DNA of 64,000 nt, taken from contig NZ_CP007542.1 of assembly GCF_000478825.2 (NCBI RefSeq), positions 1,984,001 to 2,048,000 on the forward strand, in the 5' to 3' direction. Positions 1 to 7,818 of this stretch are shown piece after piece. Source of the DNA: Synechocystis sp. PCC 6714. GTDB taxonomy: Bacteria > Cyanobacteriota > Cyanobacteriia > Cyanobacteriales > Microcystaceae. The position numbers were made by a program, and so were the translations under genes. Every line of letters starts with the position of its first letter. Within the stretch, counting starts at the first letter, position 1. Under the pieces are notes generated by a model, which saw only the letters and a program-made list of their open reading frames with translations, was not told the DNA's origin and did not search any database.

Positions 1-1
1 T

Positions 2-775
2 CAGTCTTCCCCCTGGCGCTTATTGCCCTATATCCAAGCCCCCGGTGATTTACAGATGGCCCTGGATCGTTGGTTATTGGAAGATTATTTCCCCCGCACC
101 GGGCGATCGGTGTTGCGCTTCTATGGTTGGTCCCAGCCGACCATTTCCCTAGGTTATCTACAAAAATCCTGGCCAAACCATTGGCGGCAATTAACATGGC
201 AGGGTCAATCCTTGGCTTTAGTGACTAGACCCAGTGGCGGCCGGGCTGTACTGCACCAGGGGGGCTTGACCTACGCTGTGGTGACAGGAAAAACGGGGGA
301 TAAACGACGGGAAATTTATCAGCACATTTGTCAATTTCTCATCCAAGGCTGGGGCCAGTTGGGGCTACCCTTGACCTATGGCCAGGGGGGGCGGGGCTAT
401 ATCCACAATGCTAGTTGCTTTAGTACCGCCACGGTGGCGGATTTAGTCAGTGCCACGGGGGACAAATTAATTGGCAGTGCCCAACGCCAAACGTCCAGCG
501 CCCTTCTGCAACACGGAGAAATGGTTTGGAACGGCGATCGCCATTTATTTGCAGAAGTTTTTGGCCAAACGGCCCCCTGGCAAAAAACCATCGCAGAGTT
601 GACGGAGTATCCCAGTTTGCCCCAGGTTTTACAGGTTTTAACGGCCACAGCCCAACAGCATTTTTGCTGTGAGTTACACTGGGAACCCCTAACTCCCTGG
701 GAGTGGGAGATAGTACAGGTAAAGTGCAGGGAAATCCGCCACCGCCCCGCCTTTTCAAATTCCCCTAGCGGTTGA
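2..775 (+). CDS. Lipoate-protein ligase A-like protein (5' end outside window)
   Basis: Biotin/lipoate protein ligase catalytic fold that would attach lipoyl groups to E2 or GcvH proteins in the cytoplasm. Visible motifs are RPSGGRAVLHQGGLTY (lipoate/ATP pocket) and GDKLIGSAQRQ, which holds the conserved catalytic Lys, followed by LLQHGEMVW. The frame is open from base 2, upstream of the first in-window start (TTG at 23), with a natural family N-terminus (WRLLPYIQAPGD). I therefore treat the gene as entering from the left and the TTG as internal. It ends 74 bp from the convergent Old Yellow Enzyme gene. The substrate could be octanoate or lipoate; sequence alone does not separate LplA from related octanoyltransferases. 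Confidence 0.8.
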   Translation, partial: QSSPWRLLPYIQAPGDLQMALDRWLLEDYFPRTGRSVLRFYGWSQPTISLGYLQKSWPNHWRQLTWQGQSLALVTRPSGGRAVLHQGGLTYAVVTGKTGDKRREIYQHICQFLIQGWGQLGLPLTYGQGGRGYIHNASCFSTATVADLVSATGDKLIGSAQRQTSSALLQHGEMVWNGDRHLFAEVFGQTAPWQKTIAELTEYPSLPQVLQVLTATAQQHFCCELHWEPLTPWEWEIVQVKCREIRHRPAFSNSPSG

Positions 776-849
776 AATTTCTGTAACTTTCGGCGATCGC
801 CAATAATTTCTGCCGACTGAACGACCAATGCCAACGGTAAAATCAAAGG

Positions 850-1959
850 TCAGTTTTCTGCCGGTTTGAGAGACGGATAGTCCGTATATCCCTGCTCCAA
901 ATTTTGACCGGCCTTACCATAAACAGTCGTAAAGTCGAGTTCGTTCAAGGGACCATCGACGATAAACCGCTCCGGCAAATCAGGGTTAGCGATGAATGGT
1001 TTGCCAAAGGAGACTAAATCTGACTTTCCAGTTTCTAAAATCTGATTTCCCTTCAATTTGTCGTATCCTCCGTTCGTGATGATTAGACCTCGATAGAAAG
1101 GACCGAAGGTGGAAATTACAGGATTAATTACCCCACGGGCATTAAGATCTTCCTCACTTGGCTCCATCAAATGAACATAGGCCAGCTTAAAAGCATTAAG
1201 TTTCTCTAGGGCATAGCTGAAAGTTGTCAAAGGATCGGAATCCTGCATCCCGTGTAATGTATTGCTGGGAGAGAGTTTAATCCCCACACGATCGCCGCCC
1301 CACACCTGACAGACTGCCTCTACCACCTCTAGAAGAAACCGAACTCGATTTTCAATGGAGCCACCATAGTGGTCTGTCCGCTGATTAGAGCCATCTTGCA
1401 AAAATTGGTCAATCAGATAGCCAAAAGCACCATGTAGCTCAACCCCATCAAACCCTGCCTGTCTCGCATTTTCGGCCCCCTGACGAAACTGTTTAACGAT
1501 TTCAGAAATTTCATCGGTTTCCAGGGCCCGGGGAGTGGCTAAAGTTACTTTGCCTGCGGGACCATGGAGTGTCCCAATGGCAGGAATTGCGCTGGGGGCA
1601 ATGGGCAATGCACCGTTAAGCAGGGACGGATGACCAATGCGACCGCTATGCCACAGTTGCAAGAAAATTTTGCCACCCCTGCGATGCACCCCATCCGTCA
1701 CCCGTTGCCATGCTGTAATCTGCTCTGGGGAGTAAATGCCCGGACAGTTGACGTAGCCATTACTCAGAGGCGAAATCATGGTGCACTCGGTGATGATCAA
1801 CCCGGCCGAGGCTCTCTGGCCATAGTATTCCGCCATCAAAGGAGTGGGAATTGAGCCAACCGCCCGCAAACGTGTCATCGGTGCCATAACTATCCGATTG
1901 GGGAGTGTGAAAGCTCCCATCTGAATCGGAGTAAATAAATCAATCTTTGTGTTCGCCAT
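850..1959 (-). CDS. Old Yellow Enzyme family NADH:flavin oxidoreductase
   Basis: FMN-dependent ene-reductase of the OYE/NemA/xenobiotic-reductase family (369 aa, full length), a cytoplasmic TIM barrel reducing activated C=C bonds or nitro compounds with NAD(P)H. Visible are the N-terminal FTPIQMGAFTLPNRIVMAPM segment and the signature QFLQDGSN-QR-D-YGGSIENR near residues 180-210. The substrate-anion pair normally reads HxxN or HxxH; here it reads HGAF, so Phe replaces the second ligand. The ATG start has GGAG about 10 nt upstream. It lies downstream of a GNAT-SDR pair on the same strand, and a TetR regulator sits beyond, a context resembling nemRA-type electrophile responses. The true substrate is unknown. 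Confidence 0.9.
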   Translation of the reverse strand: MANTKIDLFTPIQMGAFTLPNRIVMAPMTRLRAVGSIPTPLMAEYYGQRASAGLIITECTMISPLSNGYVNCPGIYSPEQITAWQRVTDGVHRRGGKIFLQLWHSGRIGHPSLLNGALPIAPSAIPAIGTLHGPAGKVTLATPRALETDEISEIVKQFRQGAENARQAGFDGVELHGAFGYLIDQFLQDGSNQRTDHYGGSIENRVRFLLEVVEAVCQVWGGDRVGIKLSPSNTLHGMQDSDPLTTFSYALEKLNAFKLAYVHLMEPSEEDLNARGVINPVISTFGPFYRGLIITNGGYDKLKGNQILETGKSDLVSFGKPFIANPDLPERFIVDGPLNELDFTTVYGKAGQNLEQGYTDYPSLKPAEN

Positions 1960-1988
1960 GGGAGCATCTCCAAAGGAATTTAATTAGA

Positions 1989-2072
1989 TCAACAGCAGGG
2001 CCGACCAAAAATTAATGTAGCATTGGTCAACAATGCCACGATATCTAACAATTCGATTAAATTTGCTGTCAT
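1989..2072 (-). pseudogene. Truncated DUF4926 relic
   Basis: The first 15 or so residues (MTANLIELLDIVALLT) match the start of DUF4926 small proteins, which normally continue with a segment like DLPxYxLxRGQVGTIVE. Here the reading breaks into NATLIFGRPCC and stops after 27 codons. A second, longer relic of the same family lies at 10493-10615 and shares nucleotide blocks around its start. DUF4926 genes usually sit in small toxin-antitoxin-like modules. The stretch from 1960 to 2404 holds only this relic and the weak ORF at 2135-2251. Confidence 0.5.
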
Positions 2073-2134
2073 TTTCCTTGCTTCTATCCAATGCTTTAGC
2101 ATAGAAATACTTAGGCTTTTGTCGGATTAACCAC

Positions 2135-2251
2135 TTACTTAAGTTTTTCCCCAGAATTTGGGTCGGGTTCAAGGACATAATCTTGCATAAATTGAGCTAC
2201 AACCTCTGGGCTAATAAAAGAACTAAGGTTTGCTTTCAAAATTTCGACCAT
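2135..2251 (-). CDS. Possible 38-aa small ORF beside the DUF4926 relic
   Basis: An ATG-initiated ORF (starts MVEILKANLSSFIS, ends DPNSGEKLK) ends 63 bp upstream of the DUF4926 relic on the same strand. Its composition is protein-like and it could be the remaining head of the partner gene in the same decayed module. I do not recognise the family. A weak AGGCG lies about 8 nt before the ATG. It may be non-coding. Confidence 0.25.
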   Translation of the reverse strand: MVEILKANLSSFISPEVVAQFMQDYVLEPDPNSGEKLK

Positions 2252-2404
2252 ATTATCGCCTGATTTTTTTGCTGGTCTTTACTAACAATTTTAGGTATAA
2301 ATGACTGGCCATTTGTTCAAACTAATAGTTTCAGCCGCTAACTGCCAGTGCCATAAATTTAAGCTTGATCAGGCTCCCTCACCTAACATTGCAGGTACAT
2401 CAAT

Positions 2405-3064
2405 CTATTTAATACAAGTAGCCCGTGACAGAGAGAGAATACAGTCAAGGATAGAGAGAAGATCCCTTAGAGGGATTACTTCACCACCCATTAGATTGTC
2501 TGTTGCAAGATCGGCTAAAACTTCCGGCGTACCAACATTGCCGGGATTAATCACGGTTACACTGATTCGCTGCGATCGCAATTCTTCTCGCAATGAATGT
2601 ACTACCCCCCGCAAGCCAAACTTAGAGGCACTATTGGCAACTTCTCGTCCTGGAAAATTATCTCGACCCGAGAGTGCCCCCATGAAGATAATTTTGGGAT
2701 TGTCCGATCGCCGCAGGGCGGGCAGTAATGGTTTCACTAACCGAATTGGGGCTACCAAATTGACTGCAATTACTCGGGCAATATCCTCATCAGAACAATC
2801 TTCAAATCTGTACTGACTGGTAAACGCATGGGTTTCCCACGTTCCCCCCATGTATAGCAAGGCATCTAAGCAATCATCCCCCATCGCCTTTACTATTGTT
2901 TCTAGACCCATCGGGTCGGCCACATCTGCCTGAATCCACTCACCGACCGGAGCCGCTGTGCGAGACACGGCTAATAGGCGATCGCACTGGTTGATAAAAT
3001 GTTCTGCAACCGCCAGTCCAATGCCCCGACTCGCCCCTGCCACCAGAATAGTCTTAAAAGACAT
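2405..3064 (-). CDS. SDR-family oxidoreductase, catalytic Tyr replaced by Asn
   Basis: Short-chain dehydrogenase/reductase (219 aa) with the nucleotide-binding GASRGIG at residues 10-16, a Ser in FMGALSGR, and an active-site segment reading NSASKFGLRG where YxxxK is expected. The Lys is present but the Tyr position is Asn (codon at 2633-2635). The C-terminus is a little short for the family. The start ATG follows GGGAG at a normal distance. It begins 13 bp after the GNAT gene and is almost certainly co-transcribed with it. The NAD(P)-binding fold looks intact; whether it is a working dehydrogenase is doubtful unless this subfamily uses another base. Confidence 0.85.
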   Translation of the reverse strand: MSFKTILVAGASRGIGLAVAEHFINQCDRLLAVSRTAAPVGEWIQADVADPMGLETIVKAMGDDCLDALLYMGGTWETHAFTSQYRFEDCSDEDIARVIAVNLVAPIRLVKPLLPALRRSDNPKIIFMGALSGRDNFPGREVANSASKFGLRGVVHSLREELRSQRISVTVINPGNVGTPEVLADLATDNLMGGEVIPLRDLLSILDCILSLSRATCIK

Positions 3065-3077
3065 TGCTTTTCTCCCG

Positions 3078-3752
3078 TTAATTCAGGCGCAGACCAAACT
3101 TTGTCACCCCTGGAAAGTCAATGTTGAATTGTTCCGAGAAATAATCAGGGTAAAAAGTTTGATAGGGCTTAAAGCCAATGGATTCGTAGGTGCGGCGTGC
3201 CCTGTCATTGCCATTGATCACCATGATTCCGGCAAAATCGTGGCCCTGCGATCGCCCTTGCTCTAACAATGCTCTGAGCAAAATTTTGCCAAAGCCTCTT
3301 CCCCTTGCTTCAGGCAACACGGCAACATTTTCAATAATCCAAGTTGCTTGGGGGGTGAGGAAAAACGGCCGCAAATTACCTCCCAAAAGTGCCATATAGC
3401 GCTCATGAAATGTGGTCATGTATTCTTGAGACCATTCCAATTCTTGGGCGATCGCCTCTAGGTAAGACAAATTTAATGGGGAGTAGTCTTCTTTATTTGG
3501 TACATAGCCAGCAGCGGCGGCCACTGGTTTGCCATGGTCTTCCAAAATCAGGAAGTCCGCTACGTTACCCCAATTGGAAGCATTCGCCCTGAGTTCCGCC
3601 TCAATAAATTGCAAGGCCGTAGTTCCAGTGCCATGCAACAGGTCTTCCCAAAAACAGTGATTCAACGGTGGCAAAGAGGCTTCATACTCAATTCTAGCCA
3701 GGAACGGAATATCGGCAGTCGTTGCTTTGCGAGTATCTAGCGTTGCTAACAT
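3078..3752 (-). CDS. GNAT-family N-acetyltransferase
   Basis: A 224-aa acetyl-CoA-dependent N-acetyltransferase. The C-terminal half has the GNAT core: NVAVLPEARGRGFGKILL (beta4 and the acetyl-CoA pyrophosphate loop RGRGFG) followed by RARRTYESIGFKPYQTFY (motif B). The N-terminal half covers an expected substrate lobe. Start ATG with AAAGGAG 5 nt upstream. It is the first gene of a minus-strand pair with the SDR and is transcribed divergently from the TetR regulator; two TetR-like operators lie in its promoter, so it is probably a direct target. The substrate cannot be told from sequence. Confidence 0.85.
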   Translation of the reverse strand: MLATLDTRKATTADIPFLARIEYEASLPPLNHCFWEDLLHGTGTTALQFIEAELRANASNWGNVADFLILEDHGKPVAAAAGYVPNKEDYSPLNLSYLEAIAQELEWSQEYMTTFHERYMALLGGNLRPFFLTPQATWIIENVAVLPEARGRGFGKILLRALLEQGRSQGHDFAGIMVINGNDRARRTYESIGFKPYQTFYPDYFSEQFNIDFPGVTKFGLRLN

Positions 3753-3764
3753 CAGAACTCCTTT

Positions 3765-3777
3765 GGGGATAATCCCC
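3765..3777. promoter_or_regulatory. 13-bp palindrome in the GNAT leader
   Basis: GGGGATAATCCCC is a perfect palindrome around a single A. It lies between the predicted GNAT transcription start and its ribosome-binding site. It could form a tight hairpin next to the RBS in the mRNA or be a protein site. Confidence 0.4.
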
Positions 3778-3784
3778 GTAAAAG

Positions 3785-3797
3785 ATACAATCTGTAT
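3785..3797. promoter_or_regulatory. Putative TetR operator 1
   Basis: ATACA-ATC-TGTAT, a perfect 5+5 inverted repeat with a 3-bp centre, placed at the expected transcription start of the GNAT-SDR unit. Its near copy at 3836-3848 supports it as a regulator site. Confidence 0.55.
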
Positions 3798-3804
3798 GCA
3801 TCCT

Positions 3805-3834
3805 AAGATAAAGGAGCATTCCCTTCCTTGTCAA
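3805..3834 (-). promoter_or_regulatory. Putative promoter of the GNAT-SDR operon
   Basis: On the minus strand TTGACA (3834-3829) is followed after 18 bp by TATCTT (3810-3805). This gives a start near 3798, overlapping operator 1, with operator 2 just upstream of the -35 box. Confidence 0.4.
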
Positions 3835-3835
3835 G

Positions 3836-3848
3836 ATACATACTGTCT
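3836..3848. promoter_or_regulatory. Putative TetR operator 2
   Basis: ATACA-TAC-TGTCT, matching operator 1 in both half-sites except one base and centred 51 bp away, close to five helical turns. It lies 25 bp before the TetR start codon and would also block that gene, giving autoregulation. Confidence 0.5.
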
Positions 3849-3873
3849 GAATGTTAAATTCAAGAAATCCATT

Positions 3874-4461
3874 ATGTCTGCCAAGTTAACTAAGGCTGAG
3901 CAAACTCGAAGAACTCGACGGGCTATCCTTGAGCGAGCGCGTCACTTATTCGCCACCAAGGGGTATGGGGGCACGGGAACCGAAGAAATCATCAGTGAAT
4001 TGGGGGTTACCAGGGGAGCTTTATATCATCAGTTCAACGATAAGCTGGGGGTATTTAAAGCCGTCATCGCTGAGGCCTATGGCGAGATAACGGACTACAT
4101 CCAAACAAAAATTCAACCCCTAGATGACAATTGGCAACAGTTAATCATCGGTTGTCAGGCATTTCTGGAAGTCGCTCAGCAGAATGAACTGCGGCGCTTA
4201 GTTTTTATTGAGGCTCCGGCCGTTTTGGCGGTGGATGACCTGGGGGAAATTGATCAGTACGGCTTTGCTCTACTCCATGAATCGATTCAGATAGCTGTCG
4301 CTGAGGGGCAACTAAGCACAATCGATGCAGAGGGATTTGCCCACTTAGTCAATGGTTCGTTGAATGAGTTAGCATTCTGGGTTGCCCAGTCTAATGACCC
4401 TGAGCGATTGAAAACAGCACAATCTCTGGTGGAGACATTGCTGATGCGCCATCGTAGTTAA
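3874..4461 (+). CDS. TetR-family transcriptional regulator
   Basis: A 195-aa repressor with an N-terminal TetR helix-turn-helix (ILERARHLFATKGYGGTG, then SELGVTRGALYHQFNDK, residues about 17-62) and a C-terminal ligand-binding domain. I take the ATG at 3874 because TetR proteins begin just before the TRRTRRAIL helix; an upstream in-frame start would add 49 unrelated residues. It is divergent from the GNAT-SDR pair across 121 bp carrying two matching inverted repeats, so it most likely represses itself and that pair, perhaps with the oxidoreductase beyond. The inducer is unknown. Confidence 0.88.
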   Translation: MSAKLTKAEQTRRTRRAILERARHLFATKGYGGTGTEEIISELGVTRGALYHQFNDKLGVFKAVIAEAYGEITDYIQTKIQPLDDNWQQLIIGCQAFLEVAQQNELRRLVFIEAPAVLAVDDLGEIDQYGFALLHESIQIAVAEGQLSTIDAEGFAHLVNGSLNELAFWVAQSNDPERLKTAQSLVETLLMRHRS

Positions 4462-4773
4462 CAGAGGGGCATAAAGTTTTGACCTTAAATTAAGGCGATC
4501 GCCAAGAATTACACTTGAGAGCACACTATTTTTATTTGCAATAAAAGTTTATCTAAAATCCTTGACGTAGAGGAATGTTTTTCTAAAAACCGGAGTAAAA
4601 TTTTTATAAAGTTACTTGTACGAGTGCTTGTTGTTGCGTTTGGTGTTGATAAATTATGGAAAAGATAATTGTTATATTGATATTGAGAAATAGAGTTATT
4701 TCTAAGTTTGATATTTAGTATTTGAATTTTTGATCGCGCTGTTATTTTTTAATAATAAATTACTACAAAACTT
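4462..4773. other. 312-bp AT-rich spacer upstream of kinase 1
   Basis: No gene seen. It holds the last HIP1 site before the accessory segment (near 4495-4504), a possible promoter TTGACG-16 bp-TAAAAA (4562-4589) and a perfect 7-bp inverted repeat AGAAATA-GAGT-TATTTCT (4686-4703) that could be an operator for the kinase gene. Confidence 0.35.
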
Positions 4774-6432
4774 ATGGATGATTTACTTCTTGATCGCTAC
4801 CAAATAGTTAAATCCCTGGGTTCTGGAGGATTTGGGGAAACATTTTTGGCAAAAGATACCCAAATACCGTCCCAAAGACTGGTGGTGATAAAACGTTTAA
4901 AGCCAGCTAATGCAAGCAATAGTATGTCAACTGAATTAATTGAAAAACTATTTGAGAAGGAGGCGGCGGTCTTAGAAGAACTGGGTAACAATAGCAGTCA
5001 AATCCCTAAACTTTATGGTTATTTTTCCAATAATGATGAATTTTATTTAGTGCAGGAATATATTCAAGGAAAAAGCTTAAATGAAATTGCTCCTGTTGGA
5101 ATTGAGCAAGCAAAAACAATTATTTCATCCCTAATCACAATCCTCAAATATATCCATAGCAAAGGTATTATTCACCGAGATATTAAACCGGAAAATATCA
5201 TTATCAGAGATAGTGATCATTTACCTGTGCTAATTGATTTTGGTGCCGTCAAGGAAACCATGGGAGTTGTTACCCTTGGTTCTGGTTCCACTGTTAGCTC
5301 CGTGGTTATTGGCACCAGAGGCTTTATGGCTCCTGAACAAAGTGCCGGCCGGTCTGTTTTTAGCACGGATCTTTACGCTTTGGGTCTGACAACTATTTAC
5401 GCTATGACCAAAAAGCTCCCCGTTGAATTTGCCACCAGTCAGTTAACGGGGGAATTAGATTGGCAAAGCGATGTTCCAGAAATAGACTCCAACCTGGCGA
5501 GGGTGATTGATAAAGCAATTCAAATGGAGCCGAGTCGCCGTTACCCAACAGCAGAGGCAATGTATCAGGACTTAAATGTTAGCAAAATGCAGACAGAAAT
5601 AATTACTAATGTTCCTAAACGCACTACAACAAATTCTAGTGAATCAACGCAAGTTATTAGTCCAATACCAACATTTATCCCTAATAATACTACTAATTAT
5701 GGAAATAAAACTTCTGGTTCCGGAAATAAAGTAGTGATAGCACTAGGAGTTATCTGTTTCTTAGCATTTTTAGGTCTGGGAAGTGGATTTATGTATGTAC
5801 AGCAAATTAATCATCAAGCTGCATTAAAGACTCTTAAGGCTGAGAAAGAAAAGCAGGAAGCTGAACAGAAAAAATTACAAGCTGAAAAAGAAAAAATAGA
5901 AGCAGAACAAAAAGTTATAGAAGCGCAGATAAATCAGCAAGAGGCAGAAGCCAGGCTAGAGAATGAAAGGGCGACGCAAAGTATTTTGTCAACAAATTTA
6001 AATCCAGCCCCTGCTCCTCCACCCCCAGTATCATCTAATGCTTCCATCTCTAGGGACGCGGCGGTCGAAGTTGTCAGAGGATGGCTATATGCCAAGGGGG
6101 ACGCTTTTGGACCTTCTTACAATCGTGGAGTTATTGGTAATTATTTAGCTGGTACAGCCTATGATTGTAACGTTAAATCCGTCAATTGGTTACAAGAAAA
6201 TGGAGCTTATTACACTTATGGAGTTCAACGAATAGATGATATTGAAAGTTTTAGTGCCAGTGGCAATAGTGCAACAATTTCTGTTCGATTTACTGAAGAT
6301 AGAACACTTTATAATGCTAACGGTGAAATAGACAGAAATGCCAGCAAGTTTGGGACAGTAAACATGACATACAACCTGGAAATGATTGGAGGAACACCCA
6401 AAATCACTTACTTCCGCTTACCCGGATGTTAA
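4774..6432 (+). CDS. Membrane Ser/Thr protein kinase with IMS-like C-terminal domain (kinase 1)
   Basis: A 552-aa Hanks-type kinase. The kinase domain covers residues 9-270: Gly loop GSGGFGETF, Lys40 in VVIKRL, HRDIKPEN with Asp136, DFG at 155-157, and GTRGFMAPEQ as P+1 loop. A Ser/Thr/Asn-rich linker leads to one membrane segment (about 319-342), a charged coiled coil (345-405, repeated KAEKEKQEAEQ), a Pro run, and a C-terminal domain (about 425-552) starting AVEVVRGWLYAKGDAFG. That pattern fits the IMS/DUF4101 domain of ARC6-like proteins and would face the periplasm. The same-strand serine hydrolase and kinase 2 follow at 37 and 9 bp spacings. No Shine-Dalgarno is seen. The ligand is unknown. 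Confidence 0.9.
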   Translation: MDDLLLDRYQIVKSLGSGGFGETFLAKDTQIPSQRLVVIKRLKPANASNSMSTELIEKLFEKEAAVLEELGNNSSQIPKLYGYFSNNDEFYLVQEYIQGKSLNEIAPVGIEQAKTIISSLITILKYIHSKGIIHRDIKPENIIIRDSDHLPVLIDFGAVKETMGVVTLGSGSTVSSVVIGTRGFMAPEQSAGRSVFSTDLYALGLTTIYAMTKKLPVEFATSQLTGELDWQSDVPEIDSNLARVIDKAIQMEPSRRYPTAEAMYQDLNVSKMQTEIITNVPKRTTTNSSESTQVISPIPTFIPNNTTNYGNKTSGSGNKVVIALGVICFLAFLGLGSGFMYVQQINHQAALKTLKAEKEKQEAEQKKLQAEKEKIEAEQKVIEAQINQQEAEARLENERATQSILSTNLNPAPAPPPPVSSNASISRDAAVEVVRGWLYAKGDAFGPSYNRGVIGNYLAGTAYDCNVKSVNWLQENGAYYTYGVQRIDDIESFSASGNSATISVRFTEDRTLYNANGEIDRNASKFGTVNMTYNLEMIGGTPKITYFRLPGC

Positions 6433-6469
6433 TCTTTATGTTTTTAATTTTATTGCTTAGTGTTTAATC

Positions 6470-7809
6470 ATGGATAATCATAATTTGTCAGAACAAGAAG
6501 AGAACTCTGAAATAAACGACGTAAATGACAATATTAAGCACAAGCAAAATAATCGAAAAAATAGGAGATCTAAAAAACATAGTCTTGAATCTCAAATTGC
6601 GTACTTTCAAAAATCTAGACAAATTGAAGAAAAAAACGAATCCAATAAAACACTTAATTTTTCTCAGTTTATTTTCTTGTTTTTAACTATCACCCCATTA
6701 TTTTTTAGTTTGGCAATTTTTCTTTCAAAAACTGTCTTTAAAGAACAGACACAACAAATTACCACATCGGAGGAATCAAAAATTCTTATAGAGAACGACC
6801 AAATTTTAGTAGAAGGAATAGATTTAGAACCGAAGTTACCACCAATACCGAATAATCTCTCTAGTAATAGTCTGGCTAACCAGGGAATAAGTAATAATTT
6901 AGAGAATCAAGAAAACAACCAATATATTGATAATCAATTCCAACAAAACAAAAATCAAGAGCTAGAAAAAATAATTGATCAAATTCTTGCGCTTTGTAAA
7001 AATTCTGGGCTTTCAACACAAAATTTATCTATTACATTATTAGACGTAAATACCAGAGAAATAGCTGGTTATCAATCTGAAAAGTTAAGATACCCGGCAA
7101 GTGTTGTTAAAATATTTTGGCTTGTAGCGGCTCTTAACAAATTACCTCAAGCAAACAATCAAGCGTCCCTGATCATTAATATAGAAAAAATGATCAGAGA
7201 ATCCGATAATGATTCATCGGGTTACGTAGTTGATTGGTTGACCAACACAACATCAGGGCAGTCTTTAGACAACACTGAATTTGGAAAATGGGCGGAAAAA
7301 CGACGTTCATTAAATACATTTTTTCTCCATATTATGGAAATTTAGATATAACCCATAAGACTTTTCCACTTCCTAAACAAAATTATTTTAAACCTGAAGG
7401 TAGAGACTTGCAGCTAAGAGGTGGAAATATAGAGAATCCAGTTCGCAATAAAATATCAACCGAACAAACCACCTTTTTAATGTACCATATCGTAAGCGCT
7501 CCAGATCTCAACTACGCTAAACAATTATTAACAATCAACCTTGCAACTTTCAATTGGAAAAACCCCAATATAAACTACTTTAATCCTGTAATGAATTTGT
7601 TTGGTGAATCATTACCGACAGATATTGAATTTGTTTCTAAAGCTGGCTGGACGAGCCAAACTCGTCAAGAAACTGCCTACATTGCAACAATGGATGGAAA
7701 AACTAAATACATATTGACCGTCTTTGCCGAAGATCCAGATTATTCTAAAGATAAGACTATTTTCCCAGCTATTTCTAAAAAAGTTTTTGAATTGATGTCA
7801 AATCAATAA
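6470..7809 (+). pseudogene. Membrane-anchored beta-lactamase/PBP-like serine hydrolase, frameshifted
   Basis: Two overlapping reading frames make one protein of about 446 aa. Frame one (6470-7324) gives a basic cytoplasmic tail, a membrane segment at residues 63-88, an Asn/Gln-rich linker, then the catalytic start: Ser211-VV-Lys214 (SxxK) and SDN at 245-247. Frame two (7324-7809) carries the rest, including the KAG motif in VSKAGWTSQTRQETAYI (KTG equivalent). The break is one missing T in the T6 tract at 7319-7324; restoring it joins RRSLNTFF to SPYYGNLDITHK cleanly. All active-site motifs survive, so the lesion is recent, a slippage site, or a sequencing error. It lies between two membrane kinases in one operon and would act on cell wall or a beta-lactam-like ligand in the periplasm. 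Confidence 0.8.
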
Positions 7810-7818
7810 AAGTCAATC

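Noticed and set aside
2301-2816. Plus-strand 171-aa frame
   Set aside because: It is antisense to the SDR gene, has Arg/Ser-rich shadow composition and no family pattern.
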